DNA of 64,000 bases from Rhizobium sp. Leaf262 (GCF_001422245.1 NZ_LMMM01000005.1:122258-186257), one strand, 5' to 3'. Positions 1-11,749 are shown, numbered from the stretch's first letter. The notes: a model not told the origin generated them from the letters alone. Numbers and translations: made by a program.

Positions 1-1558
<1,558 letters not shown>

Positions 1559-1639
1559 TTAACGCAGCCTGCCCACTTTTCAACGCCAAGCTTTCGCGTA
1601 ATCTGATTTCCGGGAGCGAGCAGCAACGGGGACACGACC

Positions 1640-2254
1640 ATGGACATGACGACGCTCATCGCATTTGCCGCCGCCTTCTTCGTTTTTGCAGCCAGTCCCG
1701 GCCCGGATAATATGACCATCGTCGCCCGCACCATCACCCACGGCGCGGCATCGGGCCTTGCCTATGGCGCAGGCACCGTGGCGGGCATCCTGATCTTCCT
1801 CACGCTCGCCGCCTTCGGCCTCTCCATTCTCGCCGCCGAGATGGGCACGGTGATGACGGTGCTACGGTACGCCGGTGCGGCCTATCTCATCTGGATGGGC
1901 ATCAGACTGTGGACGGCGGAGCCGGTCGTGCCGGAACTGCAAGCCGTCAAAGCACGCGGCAGCCTGCTGTCGATCTTCGCAACCGGTATGGCGCTCAATC
2001 TCGGTAATCCGAAAATGCCGCTGTTCTATGTGGCCTTGCTGCCGAACGTGGTCGGAGCCTCGCTGACGGTAGACCATCTGGCCGCGCTGGCGGGCGTCAT
2101 TCTCTGCGTGGAGACAATCGTCATCGGCGGCCATGTCGCGCTTGCGGTGCGTGCCCGCAGCCTGCTGCGCTCCGAAAAAATCGTGCGCCGCGTCAACCGC
2201 ACGGCGGGTGGGGTGATGATTGGTTCGGGCGTTGCGGTGGTCGTCAGCCGTTAA
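1640..2254 (+). CDS. LysE/RhtB family amino-acid exporter
   Basis: A 204-residue inner-membrane protein of the LysE/RhtB family, which exports amino acids or related small metabolites. The family motif is present near the N terminus (FAASPGPDNM), followed by about five or six hydrophobic spans and a typical length near 205 residues. The substrate cannot be told from sequence. It is the only plus-strand gene at this end and lies between divergent ligA and convergent recN. Its TAA stop overlaps the recN stop by 4 nt tail to tail. Confidence 0.9.
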   Translation: MDMTTLIAFAAAFFVFAASPGPDNMTIVARTITHGAASGLAYGAGTVAGILIFLTLAAFGLSILAAEMGTVMTVLRYAGAAYLIWMGIRLWTAEPVVPELQAVKARGSLLSIFATGMALNLGNPKMPLFYVALLPNVVGASLTVDHLAALAGVILCVETIVIGGHVALAVRARSLLRSEKIVRRVNRTAGGVMIGSGVAVVVSR

Positions 2255-3924
2255 TCCTGTGCCGCCAGGAGCTTGGCCGCAGCCGCCCTCGCCTCATCCG
2301 TGACGGAAGCACCGGCCAGCATGCGGGCAATTTCTTCGGTGCGGTGTTCGGGCTGCATGGTCGCAACACGGGTGGCGATGCGCTCGGTGCCGTCGCCGGA
2401 TGGCCCCTTGGAAATCAACAGATGCGTAGCGGCACGGGCGGCCACCTGCGGAGCGTGGGTGACGGAGAGAACCTGCACGGTTTTCGACAGGCGCTTCAGC
2501 CGCTGGCCGATGGCATCTGCTACGGCACCACCAACGCCGGTGTCGATCTCATCGAAGACCAGCGTGGGCGCCGAACCGCGATCCGCCAGAGCCACCTTCA
2601 GCGCCAGCAGGAAGCGCGAAAGCTCGCCGCCCGAGGCCACTTTCATGATCGGTCCGGGGCGCGTGCCGGGGTTGGTCTGAACGTGGAATTCGACGATGTC
2701 GATACCATCCGCCGTGCCGGAAGCAGCATCGCTGGTGACTTCGACGGTAAAGCGTGCCCGCTCCAGCTTCAGCGCCGGGAGTTCGGCCATCACGGCTTCG
2801 GAAAGAGCCGAGGCTGCGTTATGGCGTTTTTCGGAGAGCGATTGCGCTGCCCGGTCGAAATCCGCCTTCACGACAATCAAATGCTTGTCCAGTTGGGCAA
2901 GTTTTTCTTCACCGGCATCCAGATCGGCGAGATCGGCTACCATGCGTTCGGCCAGTGCCGGTAGCTCGGTGACGGGAACGCAATATTTGCGGGCAGCGGC
3001 GCGCAGACCAAACAGGCGCTCTTCGACGCGCTCCAGCTCACGCGGATCGAATTCGGTGCGGCGCAGCGCTGCTTCGACTTCCATCTGTGCGTTGGACAGG
3101 CTGTCGAGTGCGGCATCCAGCAACTGCACGGTTTCTTCCAGCAGGCCCGGCGCTTCATGGCTCTTGCGCTCCAACCGCCGCATCATGGATGCGATGACGG
3201 GCACCGGCGAGGCATTGCCGTTCAGGAACTCGCTTGCCTCGGCAATGTCGCCAGCAATGCGCTCGGATTTCTGCATCACCGCACGGCGCTCGGCAAGCTC
3301 ATCTTCCTCGCCATCCATCGGCGCGAGAATTTCGAGTTCTTCGACGGAGGAGCGCAGATAATCCGCCTCGCGGGCTGCGGCTTCCACCTTAGCGCGGTGA
3401 ACCTTAAGGCCGCGCTCCGCGTCCTTCCACGTCCGATAAAGCGATTGAACCGAAACGACGTCATCGGTTAGACCGGCAAAGGCGTCCAGAAGCGTGCGGT
3501 GGGCATTGGTATCGACCAGCGCGCGGTCGTCATGCTGGCCATGGATTTCCACCATGTGCTGGCCAAGCTGGCGCATCAATTGAACAGAAACGGCCTGGTC
3601 GTTGACATAGGCCTTGGTGCGGCCATCGGCAGATTGCACCCGGCGGAAAATCAGATCGCCGTCGTCATCGAGGCCGTTTTCGCGAAGCATCAGGCGGGCG
3701 GGATGGTCGATGCCCACTTCAAAAGTGGCGGTCACCTGCCCCTTGTCTTCCCCGTGGCGCACGAGCCCGCCATCGCCGCGCCCACCGAGCGCCAGCGACA
3801 GACTGTCGAGAAGAATGGATTTACCGGCACCGGTCTCACCGGTCAGCACGGAAAGACCGGCCTCGAACCCTAGGTCGAGCCGTTCGATCAGAACGATGTC
3901 GCGGATCGATAGCTGGACCAGCAT
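2251..3924 (-). CDS. recN: DNA repair protein RecN (SMC-like)
   Basis: RecN is an SMC-like ATPase that acts early at DNA double-strand breaks. The 557-residue product has the Walker A motif GETGAGKS at residues 29-36, a central coiled-coil region rich in Ala, Glu and Arg, an ABC signature ASGGELSRFLLALK, and a Walker B with LVFDEIDTGVGG near residue 455. Length is normal for the family. It starts 16 nt after bamD ends, so it probably shares its transcript. No LexA-type box was looked for systematically. Confidence 0.97.
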   Translation of the reverse strand: MLVQLSIRDIVLIERLDLGFEAGLSVLTGETGAGKSILLDSLSLALGGRGDGGLVRHGEDKGQVTATFEVGIDHPARLMLRENGLDDDGDLIFRRVQSADGRTKAYVNDQAVSVQLMRQLGQHMVEIHGQHDDRALVDTNAHRTLLDAFAGLTDDVVSVQSLYRTWKDAERGLKVHRAKVEAAAREADYLRSSVEELEILAPMDGEEDELAERRAVMQKSERIAGDIAEASEFLNGNASPVPVIASMMRRLERKSHEAPGLLEETVQLLDAALDSLSNAQMEVEAALRRTEFDPRELERVEERLFGLRAAARKYCVPVTELPALAERMVADLADLDAGEEKLAQLDKHLIVVKADFDRAAQSLSEKRHNAASALSEAVMAELPALKLERARFTVEVTSDAASGTADGIDIVEFHVQTNPGTRPGPIMKVASGGELSRFLLALKVALADRGSAPTLVFDEIDTGVGGAVADAIGQRLKRLSKTVQVLSVTHAPQVAARAATHLLISKGPSGDGTERIATRVATMQPEHRTEEIARMLAGASVTDEARAAAAKLLAAQD

Positions 3925-3940
3925 GGCTTAGGCTCTGTCC

Positions 3941-4807
3941 TTAAGCGCCCACCAGTTTTTTACCGGCGCGGGAAATCCAGGATTCCTTGTTTTCACGAGG
4001 CGCAAGCCCCTGCCCCTTCAACAGCTTGAAGGAATCGTCGTACCATTGGCTGTCCGGGTAGTTGTTGCCGAGAACGGCTGCCGCCGTTTGGGCTTCGTCC
4101 ACCAGCCCCATCGCGTAATAGGCTTCGGTCAGGCGGGCAAGCGCTTCTTCGATCTGGTTGGTATTCTGGTACTGCTCCACAACGATACGGAAGCGGGAAA
4201 CGGCAGCCAGATATTCCTTACGCTCAAGATAATAACGTCCGACCTGCATTTCACGACCGGCCAGCTGGTCACGCGCAAAGCGAATCTTCGCCTGCGCATC
4301 GGGCACATATTCCGAATCAGGATAATCGTTGACGACCTTGTTCATCGCTTCGATCGTGCGCTGTGCAGCGCGCTGATCCTGCGTCACATCGGCAATCTGC
4401 TTGGAATAGGCAAGTCCGATCATGTACTGGACGTAAGCGGCGTCCTTCGCACGGGGATATTGCTTGAGGAACCGCGAACCGGAGGCAATGGCCACTTCAT
4501 TCTTGTTCTGGCGCGTCGCGATGAAGGTGTTCATGACAAGCGCCTTCTGGCCCCACTCCGTGAACGGGTACTGCTTGTCGATGGCCGAGAACTTGCGACC
4601 AGCTTCAGTCATGTTGCCGGCATTCATATTGGCGAGGCCCTGCTTGTAGAGCACATCTGGTGGATCGGTCTCGACGCCGAGCTTGGTGATGTCGATATCA
4701 GGGTCGGACTGGCAAGCTGTTACCAGCGTTCCGGCGCCAATCAGCATGAGCGATACGAGCGCTCCTCGTACCGTTCCATTCATCGCACCAGACACTACAC
4801 GCTTCAT
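3941..4807 (-). CDS. bamD: Outer-membrane assembly lipoprotein BamD
   Basis: BamD (ComL/YfiO) is an essential lipoprotein of the BAM complex, which inserts beta-barrel proteins into the outer membrane. The 288-residue precursor has a signal sequence ending in a lipobox (LVTAC, Cys about 32) and then TPR-like helical repeats (for example YKQGLANMNAGNMTEAGRKF and VVEQYQNTNQIEEALARL). The alternative upstream-shortened start MNGTVRGALV cannot be excluded. It sits between lpxC and recN, an order conserved in alphaproteobacteria. lpxC ends in its own terminator, so bamD probably has a promoter in 4808-4990, which lies upstream of it. Confidence 0.95.
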   Translation of the reverse strand: MKRVVSGAMNGTVRGALVSLMLIGAGTLVTACQSDPDIDITKLGVETDPPDVLYKQGLANMNAGNMTEAGRKFSAIDKQYPFTEWGQKALVMNTFIATRQNKNEVAIASGSRFLKQYPRAKDAAYVQYMIGLAYSKQIADVTQDQRAAQRTIEAMNKVVNDYPDSEYVPDAQAKIRFARDQLAGREMQVGRYYLERKEYLAAVSRFRIVVEQYQNTNQIEEALARLTEAYYAMGLVDEAQTAAAVLGNNYPDSQWYDDSFKLLKGQGLAPRENKESWISRAGKKLVGA

Positions 4808-4993
4808 TCGTCAGTTCCCACTTCCTGCGTCAATACAGAACATCGGCTTTTCCTGTGGCGTTTCTAGCCATAAAAGCGTCCGCAGGGCAACGCAATGATG
4901 ACGCAATAACGCATTTTTATGGCATGACACCCGCAAGCTGATGATTATCTCTGCGACAAAGCCGCCATTTCCGATCTGATTTTGCCGACATAC

Positions 4994-5020
4994 GAAAAAG
5001 CCGCCCCTGGGGACGGCTCT
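4994..5020 (-). terminator. Rho-independent terminator after lpxC
   Basis: On the minus strand an AGCCGTCCCC / GGGGCGGCT hairpin is followed by TTTTT. It lies 21 nt past the lpxC stop and separates lpxC from bamD. Confidence 0.8.
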
Positions 5021-5040
5021 TGTTCTTTATAAGACTTAGA

Positions 5041-6000
5041 TCACGCAGACCAGGGAGCAAACTCTGTCTGCTTGATGGCCACGAACTCACGGGCGCGAAC
5101 GACCGGCTGACGGGCGGCGGGTGCCTCGACGATTTCATAGGCCGAGGGATCGCTCAGCAGCGCCTTCAATGCGTTGGCATTGACCTTGTGACCGCCGCGA
5201 TAGGAGCGGTAGCAACCGATGAACTGCGCGCCCGCAAGGGCCAGGTCGCCAACAGCATCCAGCGTCTTGTGACGAACGAACTCGTCTTTCTCGTAACGCA
5301 GGCCTTCCATGTTGATGACCGTGTTGTCGTCGGAGATGACGACGGAATTTTCGAGCGAAGAACCCAAAGCATAACCGGCGGCCCACAGGCGCTCGACATC
5401 ACGCATGAAGCCGAATGTACGGGCGCGAGAAAGCTCATTCCTGAACGTCTCAGGGGTCAGATCACCCTTCCAGATCTGGCGACCGATCAGCGGCGTATCG
5501 AAATCGATCTCGACTTCAAAGCGCGTACCATCATAGGGGCGGAACTCGGCCCAGGATGCACCAGCCTCGATCCGAACGGGCTTCACGATACGGATATAGC
5601 GGCGCTTCACGCCGAGGTTCTTGATACCGACTGATTCGATGGCTTCGATGAAAGGCGCAGAGCTACCGTCCATGATCGGCACTTCAGGACCGTCAACTTC
5701 AACGATGAGGTTGTCGATTCCCATGGCGTAAATACCAGCCATGACATGCTCGACGGTCGCAACAGACTGCGTGGCCGAGCGACCGATGACGGTGCACAGG
5801 TCCGTATTACCGACATTGGCCGAGACGGCCTTGACCTCAACGGAAGTGCCGTTGTCGAACTGGCGGCTGAAAACGATGCCCGTGCCAGCTTCTGCCGGCT
5901 GGAACGTCATGGAGACCGGATTGCCTGAATGAACGCCGATACCCTTGAGCTGAACAGGATTGGCGATAGTTGTCTGGAAACCGAGCAGTCCGATGGTCAT
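5041..6000 (-). CDS. lpxC: UDP-3-O-acyl-N-acetylglucosamine deacetylase LpxC
   Basis: LpxC is the zinc deacetylase that commits UDP-acyl-GlcNAc to lipid A synthesis in the cytoplasm. The product from the ATG at 6000 is 319 residues. Zinc and catalytic motifs are visible: VEHVMAGIYAMG (first His), HKTLDAVGDLALAG (His and Asp) and the catalytic His in YRGGHKVNANA. A longer in-frame start at 6051 exists, but the ATG at 6000 has an AAAGG about 10 nt upstream and gives the MTIGLLGFQTTI start expected of rhizobial LpxC. It lies downstream of ftsZ, the usual end of the alphaproteobacterial dcw cluster. Confidence 0.97.
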   Translation of the reverse strand: MTIGLLGFQTTIANPVQLKGIGVHSGNPVSMTFQPAEAGTGIVFSRQFDNGTSVEVKAVSANVGNTDLCTVIGRSATQSVATVEHVMAGIYAMGIDNLIVEVDGPEVPIMDGSSAPFIEAIESVGIKNLGVKRRYIRIVKPVRIEAGASWAEFRPYDGTRFEVEIDFDTPLIGRQIWKGDLTPETFRNELSRARTFGFMRDVERLWAAGYALGSSLENSVVISDDNTVINMEGLRYEKDEFVRHKTLDAVGDLALAGAQFIGCYRSYRGGHKVNANALKALLSDPSAYEIVEAPAARQPVVRAREFVAIKQTEFAPWSA

Positions 6001-6220
6001 GCGTGTCTTGCCTTTTCGTGCGGACCCGCCTGCTAACCCGGCGCGGCCCAAATTTCAACCGAGGAAGTCGTCTGCGGCATAGCCGTGTCACTTCATCGTC
6101 ATGGTCATACATACGCACACTGCGGCGCGACCTCAAATCACTGTTGATTTCGCTTTGTAACAGACTCAACCATTTGAAATATCTGCAACAACAGACAAGC
6201 TTGCGTGTTCATATAACAGC

Positions 6221-6250
6221 GATACCCGGGCCCTTTCGAGCCCGGGTATC
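6221..6250 (-). terminator. Perfect hairpin between ftsZ and lpxC
   Basis: An 11-bp perfect stem (GATACCCGGGC / GCCCGGGTATC) with an 8-nt loop lies about 35 nt after the ftsZ stop. There is no clear T tract, so it may be an attenuating or mRNA-stabilising hairpin and not a full terminator. Confidence 0.55.
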
Positions 6251-6284
6251 GGATGGACCGAGAATCGGCAATCGGCTTTTCGGA

Positions 6285-8042
6285 TCAGTTCGACTGACGG
6301 CGAAGGAAGGCCGGAATTTCAAGCTGATCGTCGTCGTGCTGGCTGGCAGACGATGGCGTCTGACGGCCATGATCGTCCAGATTGCCCCGACGCGGTGCGT
6401 AGAGGCTGGCTTCCTGAGACAGCGGGCGACGCTGCTGGGCGGCCAAGCTTGGTGCGTCCATCATGTCGGATGGAACGGCATCATCCTCATCGCGGCGACC
6501 CAGCGAGTTGGTGATCCGCTTCAACAGACCCATCGGGCCACGCTCTTCAGGAACGGCAGAGGCCGGGTGGGCGCGGTGGTCCATCTCGGCCTTCACGACC
6601 GGAGGGAAATCCTCGACCTTTGGCATGCGAACCGGTTCAGGCGCGCGGGCGACTGGGGCTGGCTCATGATAGACCGGCGCCGGGGCCTGCTGCATGCGCG
6701 GTGCAGGTGCTGCCACCTGTTCCGGCGCATGGTAAGCAGGCGCCGGTGCGGTGTGCACCGGTGCTGCGGGGCGAGCAGCAACCGGTGCTTCCGCTGGAGC
6801 AGCTGCGAACAACTTGCTCTGAGGCCGGAATTCGGCTTCTGCCTGGGCCTGACGAAGCCGCTGTTCAGCAGCCGCCAGTGCCATTTCCCGTTCCATTTCA
6901 GCTTCAGCCGAACGAATGGTCTGGGCAACAGGATCTACGGTCGTCTTTGGTGCCTGCATGACTGGGGCAGGCTGAACTGCGGCCGGAGCAGAAGCAACGG
7001 CCGCGGAAGGACGGATAAGTGGCTTTGCAGCAGCAGCCTGGCGAAGCTCTTCGGCGTTGCGTTCCATCTGGCCAGGAACGCGGTCGATGCCTGTGGCAAC
7101 GACGGATACGCGGATGAGGCCTTCCAGAGCTTCGTCGAATGTCGCGCCGAGGATGATGTTCGCATCCGGGTCGACTTCTTCGCGAATACGGGTCGCGGCT
7201 TCGTCGACTTCGAAGAGCGTCATGTCGCGACCACCGGTGATGGAGATCAGGAGGCCCTGTGCACCCTTCATCGATGTTTCGTCGAGCAGCGGGTTGGCAA
7301 TTGCCGCTTCCGCAGCCTGCATTGCACGGCCCTGGCCGGAAGCCTCGCCTGTACCCATCATCGCACGGCCCATTTCGCGCATGACCGAGCGAACGTCGGC
7401 GAAGTCGAGGTTGATAAGGCCTTCCTTCACCATCAGGTCGGTAATGCAGGCAACACCCGAATAGAGAACCTGGTCGGCCATCGCAAATGCGTCAGCGAAC
7501 GTGGTCTTGTCGTTGGCAATACGGAAGAGGTTCTGGTTTGGAATGACGATCAGCGTATCGACGGACTTCTGCAGTTCCTCGATGCCCTGTTCGGCCAGAC
7601 GCATGCGGCGACCGCCTTCGAAGTGGAAAGGTTTGGTCACGACGCCAACCGTCAGAATGCCCTTGTTGCGGGCAGCCTGCGCGACGACGGGAGCAGCACC
7701 AGTACCGGTGCCACCGCCCATGCCGGCAGTAACGAAGCACATGTGCGTGCCGTTGAGGTGGTCGATGATTTCATCGATGCACTCTTCGGCAGCAGCGCGG
7801 CCAACTTCCGGCTGCGAACCGGCGCCCAGACCTTCGGTGACGTTGACGCCGAGCTGGATGACCCGGTCGGCCTTCGTCATCGTCAGAGCCTGTGCATCCG
7901 TGTTGGCGACGACGAAGTCGACGCCCTGGAGGCCAGCCGTGATCATGTTGTTGACAGCGTTACCGCCGCCACCGCCAACACCGAAAACGGTGATGCGTGG
8001 CTTCAGCTCGGTGATATCCGGCTTTTGCAGCTGTATCGTCAT
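6285..8042 (-). CDS. ftsZ: Cell division protein FtsZ (long, linker-rich form)
   Basis: FtsZ is the tubulin-like GTPase that forms the cytokinetic ring. The 585-residue protein has [13 protein letters not shown] at 21-33, the tubulin signature GGGTGTG at 109-115 and the T7 loop NLDFADV at 211-217. The polymerising core ends near 320. It is followed by about 240 residues of Ala/Pro/Gln-rich linker and a conserved C-terminal peptide ([12 protein letters not shown]) that binds FtsA and other partners. This is much longer than E. coli FtsZ (383 residues) and typical of rhizobial FtsZ. It follows ftsA after a 90-nt gap that may hold its own promoter. Confidence 0.98.
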   Translation of the reverse strand: MTIQLQKPDITELKPRITVFGVGGGGGNAVNNMITAGLQGVDFVVANTDAQALTMTKADRVIQLGVNVTEGLGAGSQPEVGRAAAEECIDEIIDHLNGTHMCFVTAGMGGGTGTGAAPVVAQAARNKGILTVGVVTKPFHFEGGRRMRLAEQGIEELQKSVDTLIVIPNQNLFRIANDKTTFADAFAMADQVLYSGVACITDLMVKEGLINLDFADVRSVMREMGRAMMGTGEASGQGRAMQAAEAAIANPLLDETSMKGAQGLLISITGGRDMTLFEVDEAATRIREEVDPDANIILGATFDEALEGLIRVSVVATGIDRVPGQMERNAEELRQAAAAKPLIRPSAAVASAPAAVQPAPVMQAPKTTVDPVAQTIRSAEAEMEREMALAAAEQRLRQAQAEAEFRPQSKLFAAAPAEAPVAARPAAPVHTAPAPAYHAPEQVAAPAPRMQQAPAPVYHEPAPVARAPEPVRMPKVEDFPPVVKAEMDHRAHPASAVPEERGPMGLLKRITNSLGRRDEDDAVPSDMMDAPSLAAQQRRPLSQEASLYAPRRGNLDDHGRQTPSSASQHDDDQLEIPAFLRRQSN

Positions 8043-8132
8043 TTTAACATTCCTTCTTTCTCTGGCCGCATCGCCCCGCAGGCCAATTCTTAATCAACTC
8101 ACTCAGTCCCCTGCCCGATGGGCAGACAGAGG

Positions 8133-9464
8133 TCAGAAACTTTCCTTCAGCCATTGCCCTACGCGGGCTATCCGGCCACTACCTGTTCCGAACGGCGAGA
8201 ACATTCCGCTCTGCGCCGCGTGGATTTCGATGTCCGCGATCTGCGGATAAATCATCAGCCCGCAGGCTGTGGAAAAGGCCGGGCCCTTGGCCGCGACCGG
8301 CAGGCCGGACACGCCCATGGGGCGGCCGATGCGAACGTTGCGGGCAAGAATGCGCCGCGCCGTTTCCGGCAGGCCGGTCAGCTGACTGGCACCTCCGGTC
8401 AGAACCACGCGCTTGCCAACGATCGGGGAAAAGCCCGATTTCTGGATACGGTCGCGGATCAATTCCAATGTCTCTTCGATGCGTGCCCGAACGATGCGGC
8501 TGACGAGTGCGCGCGATACCTGCGAAGGCTGGTCGCGGTCGTCTTCGCCAATCGGCGGCACGGCAATCATGTCACGGTCGTCGGAACCGTTGGCCAGTGC
8601 AGAACCATGCACGACCTTCAGACGCTCCGCATCTTCGATGCGGGTGGACAGACCACGCGCCAGATCGGTGGTGACGTGATGTCCGCCAAGACCGATGGCA
8701 TCGGTGTGAACCAGACGTCCCTCGGCAAAAACCGAAATCGTGGTCGTGCCGCCGCCCATGTCGATGGCAGCACAGCCAAGCTCGACTTCATCATCAACCA
8801 GGGCTGCAAGACCGCTGGCATAAGGTGTCGCGACAATGCCTTCGACCGACAGGTGAGCGCGGTTGATGCACAGTTCCAAATTCTTCAGCGCCGTGCGCTC
8901 GGCTGTGACCACATGCATGTCCACGCCCAGCAAATCGCCGTACATGGACAGCGGATCGCGGATACCGCGTTCACCATCCAGCGAGTAGCCGGTTGGCAGG
9001 GAGTGCAGAATGGCGCGGTCCTGACGCAGCGACTGCTGGCTTGCAGCAATAAGCACCTTGCGCAGATCGCCCGATTCGACTTCCTGACCGCCCAGATCGA
9101 TGCTGGCGGTGTAGATGTCGCTGGCGAGACGGCCTGCGGACACATTGACGATCAGGCTATCGACAGTCAGGCCAGCCATGCGCTCGGCTGCGTCCACCGC
9201 CAGACGAATGACGCCTTCCAGCGCATCGAGATCGGCAATGACGCCGGACTTCACGCCGCGCGAACGCTGGTGACCGATGCCGATGACCTCGACCTTGTGG
9301 GTGCGACCCGGCAGCACTTCGCTTTCCTGACGCGGCGTCAGACGGCCGATCATGCAGACGACCTTCGTAGAGCCGATATCCAGAACCGAAACCACGTGGC
9401 TGCGCTTGGAAGACAAGGGCTTCAAACGCGGCAGACCGAAATGAGAAGAACCAAAAAAGCTCAT
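8133..9464 (-). CDS. ftsA: Cell division protein FtsA
   Basis: FtsA is the actin-like ATPase that tethers FtsZ filaments to the inner membrane. The 443-residue product has the phosphate-1 motif VLDIGSTKVVC near residue 28, the 1C domain, the phosphate-2 motif CAAIDMGGGTTTISVF, an adenosine motif VVLTGGASQLTG and a C-terminal amphipathic helix (GRIARVGQWLKESF) that serves as membrane anchor. Its start overlaps the ftsQ stop by 4 nt (ATGA), which suggests translational coupling. Confidence 0.97.
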   Translation of the reverse strand: MSFFGSSHFGLPRLKPLSSKRSHVVSVLDIGSTKVVCMIGRLTPRQESEVLPGRTHKVEVIGIGHQRSRGVKSGVIADLDALEGVIRLAVDAAERMAGLTVDSLIVNVSAGRLASDIYTASIDLGGQEVESGDLRKVLIAASQQSLRQDRAILHSLPTGYSLDGERGIRDPLSMYGDLLGVDMHVVTAERTALKNLELCINRAHLSVEGIVATPYASGLAALVDDEVELGCAAIDMGGGTTTISVFAEGRLVHTDAIGLGGHHVTTDLARGLSTRIEDAERLKVVHGSALANGSDDRDMIAVPPIGEDDRDQPSQVSRALVSRIVRARIEETLELIRDRIQKSGFSPIVGKRVVLTGGASQLTGLPETARRILARNVRIGRPMGVSGLPVAAKGPAFSTACGLMIYPQIADIEIHAAQSGMFSPFGTGSGRIARVGQWLKESF

Positions 9465-10390
9465 GTGTTCTTCTCCGCCAACTTGAGGGCCTTGGAGCGT
9501 GCTTCGACAGCCTTCTGGCGACGCTCCGCTGCACCTTCCGTCAACTGCACGGTCGTGCGATCCGACAGGCGCAGGTCAACGGCGGCCACATCGCGCGAAA
9601 GAACCTTATCTTCCATGTCCATGCGCGAGAGCAATTGCAGCGCCTTGGGCACATTCTCTTCCGGCAGCTTGACGACGATGCCATTGTCCAGATGCAGATC
9701 CCAGCGGCGACCAGCAACGCGAACATAGGCCCGCACGCGGTTGCGAATCTCAGGCCAGTCGGCCAGTTCATCAACGAAACCAGCGGCACCCGTTTCCGCA
9801 TCACGACCAACGAACAGCGGCAGACCGGCATATTTGTTGTCACGCAACGGCGCGATGACGCTGCCGCTCTTTTCGATCAACGAAAGCTCTGTGCCATGCT
9901 GCCAGATGCCGAAGGCTTCACGCTCCTTGAGGCGAACTTCTATGGTCTTTGGATAGATCTTGCGAACATCCACGTCCTCGACCCAGGGCAGTTCCGTCAG
10001 CTTCTTGCGCGCAGCATTCACATCGAGCGCGATCAGCGACGTCGCACCATCCAGACCAAGAAGCTGGAACACGTCGATTTCCGATGTCTGAACATTGCCG
10101 GAGACCTTGACGTCTTCGATGGCAAAGCCTGCGGCAGACGTCGTCGCCTGTGCCACGACGTCCGTGTGTCCACCGAGCGACATGCCATAGAGACCGACGC
10201 AGGAGAAGAATGCAGCCGTCGCCAGCGTGCCGGTATGAGCGGGAATATGCACGCGGCCCGTCGCCAGCGAAACACCGAAACGAAACACCTTGCGTAGCGG
10301 ACGCGGCAAAACCATCCGCTCATCGGCAGATGTCAGTGCGGATTGCTCGCGCTTTTTAACCGACGATTTTTTGCCTGTTATCGCGAACAC
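9461..10390 (-). CDS. ftsQ: Cell division protein FtsQ
   Basis: FtsQ is a bitopic division protein that links early and late divisome parts. The 309-residue product has a basic cytoplasmic N terminus, one membrane span near residues 58-75, a POTRA domain starting about [19 protein letters not shown], and the FtsQ beta domain ([21 protein letters not shown], then [10 protein letters not shown]). The assigned start is GTG at 10390 inside the 3' end of ddlB (13-nt overlap). A later ATG (MVLPRPLRK) would shorten the cytoplasmic tail by about 25 residues. Confidence 0.93.
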   Translation of the reverse strand: MFAITGKKSSVKKREQSALTSADERMVLPRPLRKVFRFGVSLATGRVHIPAHTGTLATAAFFSCVGLYGMSLGGHTDVVAQATTSAAGFAIEDVKVSGNVQTSEIDVFQLLGLDGATSLIALDVNAARKKLTELPWVEDVDVRKIYPKTIEVRLKEREAFGIWQHGTELSLIEKSGSVIAPLRDNKYAGLPLFVGRDAETGAAGFVDELADWPEIRNRVRAYVRVAGRRWDLHLDNGIVVKLPEENVPKALQLLSRMDMEDKVLSRDVAAVDLRLSDRTTVQLTEGAAERRQKAVEARSKALKLAEKNT

Positions 10391-11304
10391 GAAGCGTCCT
10401 CCACCATCCAGCGGACGAACTCACCGAAGGAGCGTCCTGCATAAGCTGCCATTTCGGGCACGAGGGAGGTCGGCGTCATACCCGGCTGAGTGTTTATCTC
10501 AAGCCAGATCAATTCGCCTTCTTCTGAGAAACGGTCGTCGTAGCGGAAGTCCGAACGGCTCACGCCACGGCAGCCAATCACCTGATGCGCCATGACCGCC
10601 AATGATTGGATTTTTTGGTAAATTTTCGGTGAAATTTCCGCAGGAATGACATGCTTTGAGCCACCCTTTACGTATTTTGCATCATAATCGTAAAATGCGT
10701 GACCCATCGGTATCACTTCGGTCACGTCCATGGCCTCGCCATTCATGACGCCGCAGGTGAACTCGCGACCATGGATGTAGCGCTCGACCATTACGGTATC
10801 GCCATAGCGCCATTCGCTCGAACCCAGGATTTGCGGCGGATGCGACTGGTCTTCCTTGACCATGACGACGCCGAAGCTCGATCCTTCACTGACCGGCTTG
10901 ACGACATAAGGCGGCGCAAGCGGATGCTCGTTGCCGATCTCGAAGCGGTTCAGAATTTTTTCGACGGCAACAGGAATACCGGCAGCCGCCGCGACCTTCT
11001 TGGCCTGCGACTTGTTCATGGCCAAAGACGAGGCCAGAACGCCGGAATGGGTGTAGGGAATTTCCAGATATTCGAGAACGCCCTGAATGGTGCCATCTTC
11101 GCCGTAAGGACCATGGAGCGCATTGAACACGACGTCAGGGCGCAGCGCTGTCAGCGTTGCGGCAATGTTGCGGTCCACGTCGACACGCGTAACCTTGTAG
11201 CCCTCGCCCTCCAGAGCCGACGCGCAAGCCTCTCCCGATGAGAGGCTGACCGGCCGCTCCGAAGAAAACCCACCCATAAGAACAGCTACGTGTTTGCCGC
11301 TCAT
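10378..11304 (-). CDS. ddlB: D-alanine--D-alanine ligase
   Basis: Ddl joins two D-alanines with ATP to make the dipeptide that MurF adds to the peptidoglycan precursor. The 308-residue product has [14 protein letters not shown] at the N terminus, the ATP-grasp loop [11 protein letters not shown], and the Mg-binding and substrate block [19 protein letters not shown] near the C terminus. A longer in-frame start at 11403 was rejected because the ATG at 11304 has an AGAGG Shine-Dalgarno and the standard [12 protein letters not shown] start. It heads the ddlB-ftsQ-ftsA-ftsZ run. About 540 nt of upstream sequence carry cell-cycle-type sites. Confidence 0.97.
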   Translation of the reverse strand: MSGKHVAVLMGGFSSERPVSLSSGEACASALEGEGYKVTRVDVDRNIAATLTALRPDVVFNALHGPYGEDGTIQGVLEYLEIPYTHSGVLASSLAMNKSQAKKVAAAAGIPVAVEKILNRFEIGNEHPLAPPYVVKPVSEGSSFGVVMVKEDQSHPPQILGSSEWRYGDTVMVERYIHGREFTCGVMNGEAMDVTEVIPMGHAFYDYDAKYVKGGSKHVIPAEISPKIYQKIQSLAVMAHQVIGCRGVSRSDFRYDDRFSEEGELIWLEINTQPGMTPTSLVPEMAAYAGRSFGEFVRWMVEDASCSR

Positions 11305-11405
11305 GAAAACCTCTGACACCAAAATCACCTGAACGAGGTCGGCAGAACATTCATCAGCTCTGCGATTCTCTCGCCCGCTCCGTTGCCAATCACTAAGCGC
11401 CATTA

Positions 11406-11423
11406 AGGTTAATGAAGTGTTTA
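11406..11423. promoter_or_regulatory. CtrA-like site upstream of ddlB
   Basis: TTAA-N7-TTTA (11409-11423) matches the CtrA box TTAA-N7-TTAA at all but one base. The same 13 bases GGTTAATGAAGTG recur upstream of the parA-like gene at 62843. The site is about 100 nt upstream of the ddlB start. Function is inferred. Confidence 0.45.
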
Positions 11424-11465
11424 CTTTCGTTAACCGGAGGCGCCGATGACGTGATTTTTGTTAAA

Positions 11466-11597
11466 GAATCACTCAAGGCCCGGATTCCTTCCTTGGAATC
11501 AGAGTGTTGCAGCCAATGCAAGATTCAGAATTTCAACAGAATGAAATAAAATCGTTGCGCAGAGCGTAGGCATCGCGCCCGAACGCAAGACCGATTC
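11466..11597. promoter_or_regulatory. Cluster of five GANTC sites upstream of ddlB
   Basis: GAATC or GATTC occurs at 11466, 11483, 11496, 11522 and 11593, five times in 132 bp. GANTC is the CcrM methylation target in alphaproteobacteria, where clusters in promoters can mark cell-cycle control. The rest of 11305-11744 shows no convincing gene; short minus-strand ORFs here have no recognisable features. Confidence 0.45.
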
Positions 11598-11749
11598 GTT
11601 AAGATTATCGGCTTTTCCCCAGGCAAATTCCGGCAAATGTCGCCATGCAGACGGTCCTGCGTGGTCCGATGTCGTCCGCAAATGACACAGACGGATGAAT
11701 GCGCGCCATCTTGGTGGCCGAGCGAACCGGAAATTCTTTCTACCACTGC

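Noticed and set aside
4046..4867. 273-codon plus-strand ORF opposite bamD
   Set aside because: Antisense to BamD, with no domain and no ribosome site; a shadow frame.
5970..8093. 707-codon plus-strand ORF covering ftsZ and the lpxC leader
   Set aside because: Entirely antisense to FtsZ, with Cys/His/Arg-rich low-quality protein. ftsZ motifs fix the minus strand as coding.
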